Of a DNA stretch of 64,000 nt, positions 17,423-25,623 are shown one piece after another. This DNA comes from Leptofilum sp041748655 (lineage in GTDB: Bacteria; Chloroflexota; Anaerolineae; Promineifilales; Promineifilaceae). The position numbers and the translations under genes are program-made. Under the pieces are notes generated by a model. It was not told the origin of the DNA and made no database searches. It saw only the letters and a program-made list of their open reading frames with translations. The stretch covers positions 10,525 to 74,524 of the forward strand of contig JBGTCV010000024.1 of the NCBI GenBank assembly GCA_041748655.1, given 5' to 3'. Positions within the stretch are counted from its first letter, which is position 1. Each line of letters opens with the position of its first letter.

Positions 17423-19471
17423 TCAGCCCCGCCAGGTTAAGATCAAATTTGCGCCGCTGTCTACGGCCGTTTCCCAACCAGGCGGAACCACCACCGTTGT
17501 ATCGTACTGAAACAGAATCGCCGGACCGCTGAACTGATTGCCCGGCCGCAGCCTGGCCCGTTCGTACAGCGTGGTCGGCTGTGGCTGCTGCTTAAACCAG
17601 ACCCGCTTTTGCCCCACCACCGCCGCGCTGGCATCTGCCGGGCCAGGAGGTTCCTGCGGCATTTGAAGTGGCCTGGACGGGGCAACGGCCGTTACCCGCA
17701 GCGTCACCAGCTCCAACATCTCCCCCTCCGGCAAACGATAGCCGTACCGCTGCTGGTGGGCCGCGTGAAACTGGGCAGAAACGGCCGTTTCTCCCACCAC
17801 CCAGGGCACCGTCAACTCGTGCGACTGCCCCTGGTAGCGCACATCCAGCCGATAGCTCAACGTCACCGCCGCCGCATCATGTCCCTCAGCGACCATCTCA
17901 GCCACGGCTCGTTCAACCAGCGGCGCAGCCTGAGCCACCAGCCACGCTTCGTCAGCATCCCCCCAGCCAGCCACCGCCCGCATCACCGTCTGCGAATAAT
18001 CCTTGGTGGGCGCGGCCACCAGCATGCCCAACGCCGACAGCACCCCCGGCACAGACGGCACCAGCACGCGGGGAATTTGCAGGCTTTCGGCCAGTTCGCA
18101 GGCGTGCAGCGGCCCCGCTCCGCCAAAGGGCATCAGGCTAAAGCGGCGCGGATCGTAGCCCCGCTCCACAGAAATGCGCCGGATGGCTCGCTCCATATTG
18201 GCATTGGCCACTTGAATGACGCCTAAAGCGGCCGTTTCTGCATCAGCCACCCCCATTGCCCCGGCCAGCGTTTGCAGCGCCTGGTTTGCGGCCGTTTCGT
18301 CCAGCGCCATCGTGCCACCCAAAAAGCGATCAGCATCCAGGCGCCCTAAAACCAGATTGGCGTCGGTGACGGTGGCCAGGAGATCGCTGCTCACTCTCCG
18401 CTCTCCACTCTCTTCTTGAGAACGGCCGTAACAAGCCGGCCCCGGAAACGCCCCTGCACTCTCTGGCCCAACCTGTAACGCACCGCCCGCATCCACCCTG
18501 GCAATGCTGCCGCCGCCCGCCCCCACGGTGTGAATATCGATGATGGGCAGACGCAGCGGCAAGCCAGCGATTTCCCCGTTGGCCGTCGTGGGCAGCCGCC
18601 CAGGGCAGAGCGCCACATCGGTGCTGGTGCCGCCCATGTCGAAAGTGATAATCTCCGGGAAACCCGACTGCTCCGCCACAAAACGGGCCCCCACCACGCC
18701 CCCCGCCGGGCCAGAGAGCGCCGTCCGGGCCGCTTCCGCCCCCGCCGTGCTGGCAGAAATAATGCCGCCGTTGCTCTGCATCACCGACAGGCGGCGCGGC
18801 TGCACGCCAACGGCCAGGCGGCGCAGGTAGCGGGTCATCAGCGGGGCGACGTAGGCGTTGATCACCGTGGTGGCGGTGCGCTCGTATTCGCGGTATTCGG
18901 GCAAAATGTCGGAGGAAAGGGAGATGTGCAGCTCGCCTGCTCCCACCTGTGCCTGCAAGAAGTCGCGAATTTGCCGCTCGTGGGCTGGCTGCAAAAAGGA
19001 AAAGAGCAGGCAGACGGCCACCGATTCAATTTGCGCAGCCTGGAGCTTCTGCCAGATGTCGGGTAAATCGGCCAGGTTCAGGGGATGCAGCACTTCACCG
19101 TTGGCGGTGACGCGCTCCTCTACCTCGAAGCGCCAGGCAGTGGGGACCAGCGGCGGCGGTTTTTGGGGTACAAGCGCGTAAATATCGGGGCGATTCTGCC
19201 GCCCGATGGCCAGCAGATCAGCAAAGCCTTTGGTGGTGATGAGCACCGTGCGTGCCCCTTTGCGCTCCAGCAGGGCGTTGGTAGCCACCGTGCTGCCGTG
19301 AACAACAACGGCCGTTTCCGGCACCAACATCCGCTCCATCCCCGCCAAAATCGCCTCAGATGGATCGTGCGGGGTGCTGAGCTGTTTGTGAATCTGGTAA
19401 CGGCCGTCTGGCCCCAGCCAGACAAAATCGGTAAACGTCCCCCCCGTGTCCACACCCAATCGCTGCGTCAT
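17423..19471 (-). CDS. Hydantoinase/5-oxoprolinase subunit A family protein (HyuA type)
   Basis: The 682-residue protein has the ASKHA (actin-like) ATPase folds of the HyuA family: phosphate-1 motif GVDTGGTFTDFV at the N-terminus, HGSTVATNALLERKGA, GPAGGVVGA, DMGGTSTDVAL, and the GAGGGSIARVD plus FPGPACYGR motifs. Family members use ATP to open 5-oxoproline or hydantoin rings, or to carboxylate acetone, always with a HyuB-type partner. No HyuB gene is adjacent, so the substrate is unassigned and the partner must be elsewhere. Length and motifs look complete. Confidence 0.88.
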   Translation of the reverse strand: MTQRLGVDTGGTFTDFVWLGPDGRYQIHKQLSTPHDPSEAILAGMERMLVPETAVVVHGSTVATNALLERKGARTVLITTKGFADLLAIGRQNRPDIYALVPQKPPPLVPTAWRFEVEERVTANGEVLHPLNLADLPDIWQKLQAAQIESVAVCLLFSFLQPAHERQIRDFLQAQVGAGELHISLSSDILPEYREYERTATTVINAYVAPLMTRYLRRLAVGVQPRRLSVMQSNGGIISASTAGAEAARTALSGPAGGVVGARFVAEQSGFPEIITFDMGGTSTDVALCPGRLPTTANGEIAGLPLRLPIIDIHTVGAGGGSIARVDAGGALQVGPESAGAFPGPACYGRSQEESGERRVSSDLLATVTDANLVLGRLDADRFLGGTMALDETAANQALQTLAGAMGVADAETAALGVIQVANANMERAIRRISVERGYDPRRFSLMPFGGAGPLHACELAESLQIPRVLVPSVPGVLSALGMLVAAPTKDYSQTVMRAVAGWGDADEAWLVAQAAPLVERAVAEMVAEGHDAAAVTLSYRLDVRYQGQSHELTVPWVVGETAVSAQFHAAHQQRYGYRLPEGEMLELVTLRVTAVAPSRPLQMPQEPPGPADASAAVVGQKRVWFKQQPQPTTLYERARLRPGNQFSGPAILFQYDTTVVVPPGWETAVDSGANLILTWRG

Positions 19472-19485
19472 TCTTTCTCCCGATC

Positions 19486-19531
19486 CGCAGATTACGCAGA
19501 TGAACGCAGATTTTTTATGCGCTAATCTGCG
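19486..19531. repeat. CAGATTACGCAGATT-type intergenic hairpin
   Basis: CGCAGATTA (19486-19494) pairs with TAATCTGCG (19523-19531). It belongs to the dispersed family also seen at 42013-42065 and 45966-46008. Its right part encodes the C-terminal residues PQISQISA of the membrane protein at 19515-20477. Confidence 0.7.
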
Positions 19532-20477
19532 AAATCTGTGGTGAATCTTCCGCTTTACTTAAATTTTGGTAGGCCAGGGTCCAGGCGATGGCCACAAAAG
19601 CAGTGACAATACCGCGCACCAGCCAGACCAGCAGCGTCACGGAAGCCACCGCCAGCCAGGCCGCTGTTTGCAGCGCCGCTGTGTCTGCCACGGTGAGGGA
19701 GGTCAGCCAGGTGAGCAGCGGTGAAGTGACCAGGCTCATCCCACCCAGCAGCAAGGTTGGCCCTCCCCACAGCACAATAATCAGGACAAAAACGTCGCCC
19801 AGGTTGTGCCGGATACGCTGCCAGGTTTGGCGAACGGCCGTCCGCCCATCCACCCCATGCAGCACCGCCTCCCGAAAAGCCAGCAGCCGGTACCAAAGCG
19901 ACGCCAGGCCCACCGGCAGCAGCAGCAAGGCGAGCCCAAGCAGGCAGGCGAGCCCCAGGCCCGTTGCGGCAAAAACCACCCCGGCGCTTGATTCGCTGAT
20001 GGCAAAGCTGGCCAGTACCAGCGCCAAAACCAAAACCAGAATCATCATAAGCAGGGCGATGAGAAACCAGGGGAAGAATACCAGCAGGTCGATCACCAGA
20101 AAGCGGCCCAGCCAGTGCCGGCCCCAGCGGATGGTCTGGCGGAGGGTGATGGGTTGGGTGTGGCGGTGGGAAACGGCCGTAATAATCCCCGCCTCTGCCA
20201 GTAAAGCCACCAGCCAAACCAGCACAAACTGCCCAAAAACAAGCAGCAGCCCCCGTAACAGAAGCTGCTGCATTTGCACAAGTTCGCTGCTAAACAGCAG
20301 CGATTCAACCGATTGCAGATTGGCAAGCTGGGCAAAATCGAACGCAAAAATCTGGGCCAGCCACACCCGCCAGCCGGTGCCAAACAGCCCACTCAGGCTC
20401 ATCCCCAATCCCAGCCAGATGAAAAACTGGCGCTGCCGCAGCAGCTTCAAGGAACGAGAGAGCAGATCAGGTGTCAC
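19515..20477 (-). CDS. Polytopic membrane protein of unknown function
   Basis: The 320-residue protein starts at a GTG (20477) and contains about six strongly hydrophobic segments (for example LLLRGLLLVFGQFVLVWLVALLAEAG and FFPWFLIALLMMILVLVLALVLASF, given here as neighbouring helices of separate spans). No catalytic motif is visible. The overall layout resembles uncharacterised integral membrane proteins related to the membrane domain of glycerophosphodiester phosphodiesterases, but this is only an impression. The last eight residues are encoded by an intergenic repeat and probably replaced the original tail. Confidence 0.65.
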   Translation of the reverse strand: MTPDLLSRSLKLLRQRQFFIWLGLGMSLSGLFGTGWRVWLAQIFAFDFAQLANLQSVESLLFSSELVQMQQLLLRGLLLVFGQFVLVWLVALLAEAGIITAVSHRHTQPITLRQTIRWGRHWLGRFLVIDLLVFFPWFLIALLMMILVLVLALVLASFAISESSAGVVFAATGLGLACLLGLALLLLPVGLASLWYRLLAFREAVLHGVDGRTAVRQTWQRIRHNLGDVFVLIIVLWGGPTLLLGGMSLVTSPLLTWLTSLTVADTAALQTAAWLAVASVTLLVWLVRGIVTAFVAIAWTLAYQNLSKAEDSPQISQISA

Positions 20478-20591
20478 GGCTGAACTTTATGCCTATCCGA
20501 ATATTTGCCACAGCGTTCACAGAGATTTTAGAAGTCAGATTCAAATTCTCTAACGCCTCTTTTTCCTCTGTGGCATTTTTCGGGTAGATTT

Positions 20592-21665
20592 TTAGCCGAT
20601 AAGCTCAATCGGAATAAAGTTGGTTGATTTTTGGAGGGCCAACACGCTAATGCGAGCCGCCACTTTCTGCGCAATCTCGTTGAGTGCTTGAGCCGCTGGC
20701 GAATCTGGGTAAGCCACCACAATCGGTTGGCCGCTGTCGCCGCCAACCCGCACGTTGGCATCCATCGGCACGCTGCCCAGGAACTCCATGCCGTAATCGG
20801 TGGCCAGTTTTTCACCTGCGCCGGTGCCAAAAAATTCACCGCTCATGTTTTCCACCACGCCCAAAATTGGCACTTCCAGCTTTTCAAACGTTTTCATGCC
20901 GCGCAGAGCATCGGCAGCGGCCACCTGCATCGGCTGGGTAACAACAATGGTGCCGGAAAGCGGCAGCACCTGGGCCAGCGTCAATTGGGCATCACCGGTG
21001 CCGGGTGGCAAATCGACGACGAGATAATCCAGCTCGCCCCACTCTACATCGGTAAGGAGCTGGCTGATGGCGCTGTGCAGCATGGGACCGCGCCAGATCA
21101 GCGGCTGATCGGGCTTCACCAGGAAGGCCATCGAAATAAATTTGACGCCAAAATTTTCGGCGGGAATCATTTTGCGGTTCTGGGGAGGTGGCATCTGCTC
21201 AACCCCCATCATCATAGGCACATTTGGCCCCAGAATGTCGGCGTCTAGCAGGCCAACCCGTGCCCCGGTTTGAGCCAGGGAGATGGCCAGATTTACCGCC
21301 ACGGTGGATTTACCTACCCCTCCTTTGCCGCTGGAAACTGCAATCGCGTTACGAAACGTTTGTCCCAGCTGGTTTTTAAGACGGGCATCGGCCGGTACAT
21401 TGGCGTCCCAGTTAACGGTGATTTTGCCGATACCGGGCACGCTGGCCAGGGCGGCACGAGAATCCCCTTCCATTTTGCCGCGCAGCGGGCAGGCGGGGGT
21501 GGTCAGCATGATAGTAAACGTGACGTCGTTCCCCTCAATTTGCAGGTTGCGGATCATGTTGAGGGAGACGAGGTCTCGGTGTAGTTCTGGTTCTATGACG
21601 GTGGAGAGGGCAGCCATTACGGCCGTTTCCGTCACCCCACCCTCTTTATCTTTACGCTTAAACAT
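20592..21665 (-). CDS. mrp: Mrp/ApbC-family P-loop Fe-S cluster carrier protein
   Basis: The 357-residue protein has an N-terminal MIP18/DUF59 domain (residues ~10-95) and a MinD-like P-loop ATPase with the deviant Walker A SSGKGGVGKST (~112-122), the DADILGPN switch and DLPPGTGD. Relatives (ApbC, Nbp35, Ind1/NUBPL) carry Fe-S clusters; Ind1 is needed for complex I assembly in mitochondria. The gene lies 175 nt downstream of nuoI on the same strand, in line with that role. Oddity: after ENMSG the CxxC pair that bridges the cluster in canonical Mrp is missing (ENMSGEFFGTGAGEKL). AAGGAG lies 5 nt before the ATG. Confidence 0.9.
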   Translation of the reverse strand: MFKRKDKEGGVTETAVMAALSTVIEPELHRDLVSLNMIRNLQIEGNDVTFTIMLTTPACPLRGKMEGDSRAALASVPGIGKITVNWDANVPADARLKNQLGQTFRNAIAVSSGKGGVGKSTVAVNLAISLAQTGARVGLLDADILGPNVPMMMGVEQMPPPQNRKMIPAENFGVKFISMAFLVKPDQPLIWRGPMLHSAISQLLTDVEWGELDYLVVDLPPGTGDAQLTLAQVLPLSGTIVVTQPMQVAAADALRGMKTFEKLEVPILGVVENMSGEFFGTGAGEKLATDYGMEFLGSVPMDANVRVGGDSGQPIVVAYPDSPAAQALNEIAQKVAARISVLALQKSTNFIPIELIG

Positions 21666-21748
21666 AGTTGCTCCTTAAAAAACGATTGCGTATCTCATCA
21701 TTGTTAGGTGAAATACGCAATGCTCATACCATTCAACAAATTACTCAG

Positions 21749-21811
21749 GTGCAAGGCACTGGCCGCAGGCGTTTCACAATGGGTTGGAACCGTTTGGCCA
21801 GTGCCTCGCAC
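21749..21811. repeat. Intergenic hairpin, GTGCxAGGCAC type
   Basis: GTGCAAGGCACTGGCC (21749-21764) pairs with GGCCAGTGCCTCGCAC (21796-21811), one mismatch, between nuoI and mrp. Both arms are flanked by ACTCAGG. A related hairpin lies at 51943-52005. Confidence 0.7.
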
Positions 21812-21839
21812 CACTCAGGCTTGGTAGTTACAGGAAAAA

Positions 21840-22535
21840 TTAATAATATTCGCCGCGATAGTAGAGCTGCTTGGTGTGTTCCTCAGAAAGTTTCGGGGCA
21901 TCAGCTGGATCTGCGTCACGGCCGTTTTCCTTCTTCCACGCCTTCAGCTCATCCACATGGTCCCGAATGGCCGCTTCAGCCGCTGCTTTTTGCGGGGCGA
22001 TCTCGCGCCAATAGCTCAGAGGTTTGCTCAACCGCTCTTTGTCGTGAATGTGGGCCGTGGTGCGGTCGTAGCTGGCCAGCTCGTAATCGTGATCCATCTT
22101 GATGGCATCAAACGGGCAGAACTCGGCGCAAAAGCCACAGTTCATGCAGATGTCGATGTCGATGTAGAATTCGTTCGGTTCCGGTTTGGGACGGCCGTTT
22201 GGCTGCACCCCACGCTCAATCCAGATACATTGCGGCGGGCACACCTTGGCACAAATACCACAGGAAGTACACCAATCCTTGCCCCATTTTTGCCCTGGCG
22301 GCGGATCATCCGTCACCAAAAAGGGCACAAAGCGGAACCGTTCCGGCACCGGCAGCTTTTCTTCCGGGTAGAAAACGGTTTTAACCCCTTTGCCCTTCAA
22401 ACCTTGCCGCACCTTCAGCGCTTCATCATTGTAATAACGGCCGCCACGGGATGCCCAAAAAATATCGTCCAGGTAGGAATCCACGAAATGCTTCATGGTG
22501 ATGGCCATACCTTTCAAAATACCAAGTCCGTACAT
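21840..22535 (-). CDS. nuoI: NADH-quinone oxidoreductase subunit I (NuoI), 2x[4Fe-4S]
   Basis: The 231-residue protein carries two complete 4Fe-4S motifs: CTSCGICAKVCP and CMNCGFCAEFCP. These are clusters N6a/N6b, which pass electrons toward NuoB. It is longer than the usual ~165-180 residues because of a charged C-terminal tail of ~70 residues (ELKAWKKENGRDADPADAPK) of unknown role. It is followed by mrp and preceded, after a 121-nt repeat-bearing gap, by nuoCD. The N-terminal amphipathic helix (LGILKGMAITMKHFVDSYL) matches the family. Confidence 0.93.
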   Translation of the reverse strand: MYGLGILKGMAITMKHFVDSYLDDIFWASRGGRYYNDEALKVRQGLKGKGVKTVFYPEEKLPVPERFRFVPFLVTDDPPPGQKWGKDWCTSCGICAKVCPPQCIWIERGVQPNGRPKPEPNEFYIDIDICMNCGFCAEFCPFDAIKMDHDYELASYDRTTAHIHDKERLSKPLSYWREIAPQKAAAEAAIRDHVDELKAWKKENGRDADPADAPKLSEEHTKQLYYRGEYY

Positions 22536-22554
22536 AGCTTCTCCTCAAGAAAAT

Positions 22555-22650
22555 AACAGGAACACAGCGCTACGCAGAGAAGCCACAGAGTGACACAGAG
22601 AAAACCTGTGAAATCTGCGTGCGCCTATCGCGCCATCTGCGGTTTCTTTC
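22555..22650. repeat. CACAGAG/CTGCG-type intergenic repeat between nuoCD and nuoI
   Basis: The gap contains GCAGAGAAGCCACAGAGTG, CACAGAGAAAA and AAATCTGCGTGCGCC segments, the same vocabulary as the repeats near 20510-20575 and 38250-38400. No gene is seen here. Confidence 0.55.
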
Positions 22651-22656
22651 TTTTCT

Positions 22657-24477
22657 TTAGCGATCTACCTCGCCTAAAACGATATCAATACTGCCCAAAA
22701 TGGCCACAACATCAGCCACTTTGTGCCCTTCACACATTTTGCCCAGTGGGGTCAGGTTGATGAAGGATGGGGCACGTACATGGTACCGGTCCGGGTTCGA
22801 TTCACGGCGGCGGGTGGTGACGTAAAAGCCAAGCTCCCCTTTGGGGTTTTCCACACGGCCGTATGATTCCCCGGCATTGGGCATACGAATCGCGTACTGC
22901 GGCTTGCCAGAAATAATCGGCGCACCCTTCGTCGCCTTAATGTGCGGCAGTACCTGCTCCAAAATGCGCAGACTTTGCTGCATTTCATCCATCCGAATCA
23001 GATAACGGTCGTAAATATCCCCGTTATATCGAACCGGAATATCAAAATCTAGATGTTCGTAATAGGAATATGGCTCAGCGCGACGCACGTCGTAATTGAC
23101 GCCGCTGGCGCGTAAAACGGGGCCAGCCGCGCTGTAAGCAATCGCATTTTCGCGAGACAAAATACCAACCCCAATGCTGCGCGCCCGCACAATTTCGTTG
23201 TTGGTCATCAGCCCATGACCCTGCTCCAAAACAGCTGGGATATGCTCATAAACCAACTCTTCCAGGAAGCTGATCGTTTCCTGCTCGCGTACATAATCAG
23301 GCAAATCGTAAGCCACACCACCAAAGCGCATGTAGTTGCACAACAGGCGGGAACCGGCGGCCTCTTCGAAAAAGTCCAAAATAAGCTCACGTTCCAGGTA
23401 AAAGTAGAGCATGGGGGTTTGCAGAGCGCCCAGGTCGTTGAGCAAGAAGCCCAGGGCCCATAAATGGTTACAAATTCGGGTCAGCTCCACCATCAAGATG
23501 CGAATCCATTCAGCCCGTTCTGGCACTTCGGAGCCCAGGAGCTTCTCGATAGCTAGTACATAGCCATGGTTATTACCCATCGAACTGAGATAATCCAGGC
23601 GATCCGTGTAGGGGATATTTTGGATGAAGGTGTTACGCTCGCCGATTTTCTCGTGGTTGCGGTGCAGGTAGCCCATTACTGGCTTCAGATCCAGCACCGT
23701 TTCGCCATCCAGCGTCACCACCATACGGAACACACCGTGGGTGGAGGGATGCTGCGGCCCCATGTTGATCGTGATTTTGTCGGTCTTCATGCCAGACTGC
23801 TGGTCACGGGTGTAGGTGATGCCGGTGTACATTTCCGTTTCGACATCGTACTCATCACCCGTGGGTACCCAGCCAGCCGGATATTGGACATTTTTGCCGT
23901 AAGGGGATCTTTCTTCGGCGCGGAACACTTCGCCGCCGGGCCAGCGGCTGCCAAACGGCTTGTGCTCTTCTTCGTAGAACACTTCACGCCAATCTTTGCG
24001 CAGCGGATGGCCATCGAAGCCGTCCCAGGTGAGGATACGGCGCAAATCGTGGTGGCCATCAAAATGAATGCCGAGCAAATCCCACGCTTCGCGCTCCTGG
24101 AAATCAGCACCAGGCCAGATGGGGGTGAGGGAAGGCACGACGGGGATATCTCGGTCTACCTGCACATGCAGCACCAGTGCGCCACCGCCTTCGTCGATGC
24201 TGTAGGTGTGGTAGACAACTTCCAGCTTGTTGTCGTTGATCTGGTCTACGCCAGTGACACTGCTGAGGTAGTTAAAGCCAATTTCGTCGCGCAGGGCAGT
24301 GGCTACTTCTACCAATTTGTCTGGGGAGACCATCAGGCCGCTGTAACCGTCGCGAGTGTCATCAATGACGGCATCGGGGAAGCGTTCTTTTAGCAGCGCG
24401 GCGGCGCGTTCTACGGGGTTTTGGCTAACGGCCGTATCGTCATTCTGGGGCAGTTCGTCAAGAATCGGTTCGCTCAT
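22657..24477 (-). CDS. nuoCD: Fused NADH-quinone oxidoreductase subunits C and D (NuoCD)
   Basis: The 606-residue protein joins NuoC (residues ~20-195; signature REAWDLLGIHFDGHHDLRRI) to NuoD (~230-606; MGPQHPSTHGVFRMVVTLDG, GYLHRNHEKIGE and the C-terminal GSIDIVLGEVDR). NuoD forms the quinone pocket with NuoB; the histidine in STHG and a tyrosine are the quinone ligands in studied enzymes, and the STHG histidine is present. The C-D fusion is well known in Escherichia coli. It lies 33 nt downstream of nuoB in the order iscX-nuoB-nuoCD-nuoI. No NuoE, F or G is present. Confidence 0.95.
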   Translation of the reverse strand: MSEPILDELPQNDDTAVSQNPVERAAALLKERFPDAVIDDTRDGYSGLMVSPDKLVEVATALRDEIGFNYLSSVTGVDQINDNKLEVVYHTYSIDEGGGALVLHVQVDRDIPVVPSLTPIWPGADFQEREAWDLLGIHFDGHHDLRRILTWDGFDGHPLRKDWREVFYEEEHKPFGSRWPGGEVFRAEERSPYGKNVQYPAGWVPTGDEYDVETEMYTGITYTRDQQSGMKTDKITINMGPQHPSTHGVFRMVVTLDGETVLDLKPVMGYLHRNHEKIGERNTFIQNIPYTDRLDYLSSMGNNHGYVLAIEKLLGSEVPERAEWIRILMVELTRICNHLWALGFLLNDLGALQTPMLYFYLERELILDFFEEAAGSRLLCNYMRFGGVAYDLPDYVREQETISFLEELVYEHIPAVLEQGHGLMTNNEIVRARSIGVGILSRENAIAYSAAGPVLRASGVNYDVRRAEPYSYYEHLDFDIPVRYNGDIYDRYLIRMDEMQQSLRILEQVLPHIKATKGAPIISGKPQYAIRMPNAGESYGRVENPKGELGFYVTTRRRESNPDRYHVRAPSFINLTPLGKMCEGHKVADVVAILGSIDIVLGEVDR

Positions 24478-24510
24478 GAGTGATCCTTCTTCGTAATGGT
24501 GATGGCCGGG

Positions 24511-25200
24511 TTAAACGGCCGTTTCGGCGGGTTCAGCTTCTGTTTCAACCAGGTGTGCTTTGGCCGCTTCCGCTTTGATGATGTCCAACTGGCGCAAATC
24601 GACCAAATCTGGCCCTAAAACAGGTACAGGAACCAGGCCAGCGGAGGGATCGTCCTTGCGGTACCAGGGCACTGTGGCGATGGATTGCTGGTCAATTTTC
24701 TCTTGCAGGGCGATGAGGCCGTTGATAAGCGCCTGGGGGGTTGGCGGGCAGCCGGGAACATAGACATCAACCGGAATGAACTTGTCGATGCCGTCTACAA
24801 CGTTGTACCCTTCTTTGAAAGGGCCTCCGCCAGAAGCGCAGGCACCCATGCTCAGTACGTAGCGTGGCTCTGGCATCTGGTTGTACAGGCGGACGATGGT
24901 GGGCACCATCTTCTTGGTCACCGTGCCAGAGACAATCATCAGGTCAGATTGGCGCGGGGTGGCGCGGAACACTTCCATACCAAAGCGGGCCAAATCGTAG
25001 CGGCTGGCCGCTGTACAAATCATTTCGATGGCGCAGCAGGCCAGGCCAAAAACCATTGGCCAGATAGAGTTGCGCCGACCCCAGTTGTACACAGGGTCCA
25101 GAAGCTTGGCTATGTTGGTAATGACCACATTGTTGCCTAGTTCATCAGGCACAATGATTTCTGGTGACCCAGCGGCTGAAGTTCCAGGTTGGGTTGTCAT
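24511..25200 (-). CDS. nuoB: NADH-quinone oxidoreductase subunit B (NuoB)
   Basis: The 229-residue protein holds all four cysteine ligands of the terminal cluster N2: the adjacent pair in GLACCAIEM, one in MGACASGGG and one in PGCPPTPQAL. It hands electrons to quinone at the NuoD interface. The arrangement RYDLARFGMEVFRATPRQSD is family-typical. The start ATG overlaps the iscX stop by 4 nt (ATGA), indicating translational coupling. An acidic C-terminal tail (~40 residues) extends beyond the core. Confidence 0.96.
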   Translation of the reverse strand: MTTQPGTSAAGSPEIIVPDELGNNVVITNIAKLLDPVYNWGRRNSIWPMVFGLACCAIEMICTAASRYDLARFGMEVFRATPRQSDLMIVSGTVTKKMVPTIVRLYNQMPEPRYVLSMGACASGGGPFKEGYNVVDGIDKFIPVDVYVPGCPPTPQALINGLIALQEKIDQQSIATVPWYRKDDPSAGLVPVPVLGPDLVDLRQLDIIKAEAAKAHLVETEAEPAETAV

Positions 25201-25433
25201 GAATTGTTTGCCTCCTCATACCAGACGGTTTGAATATCTAGCAACATTCGCTCAGTTACCATAGTTGGATCATCATCAAAGCCGGGTAAGGCTACAATTA
25301 GCTGAGACAGCTCTTGCAGGCCAACATCTTCGGGGCTGCGCTCCGGGTGTTGTGTCATCAACGCCACGGTGATGGCGTAGGTAGATTCCCAATACAGCTG
25401 ATGCGGTTGTTGACTCACCAGGTGGTTGTCCAA
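25197..25433 (-). CDS. iscX: IscX-like Fe-S assembly protein
   Basis: The 78-residue acidic protein matches IscX (YfhJ): YWESTYAITVALMTQHPE, then LIVALPGFDDDP and the C-terminal helix IQTVWYEE. In Escherichia coli, IscX binds the cysteine desulfurase IscS and iron and tunes sulfur transfer together with frataxin. Here it is not with iscSUA but is translationally coupled to nuoB by a 4-nt overlap, so it may serve the Fe-S clusters of this complex. The first ~12 residues are less conserved; ATG 25433 is the only upstream start. Confidence 0.82.
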   Translation of the reverse strand: MDNHLVSQQPHQLYWESTYAITVALMTQHPERSPEDVGLQELSQLIVALPGFDDDPTMVTERMLLDIQTVWYEEANNS

Positions 25434-25623
25434 AATGGGTAACGGCCGTTTGCCGGGATATTTCCGTTTTAACCAAAAAACTAAATTATGTGGCTGATTA
25501 ATGCCAAAAATTTGTCTTTATTTCACTAAATTTAAGTATATTACAATGTCATTCATGGGGCGAGTTTATTGATGACATTTTTCACAATTAGTGTATCTTT
25601 GGCCCTGATTCTTGTCAAAAATT

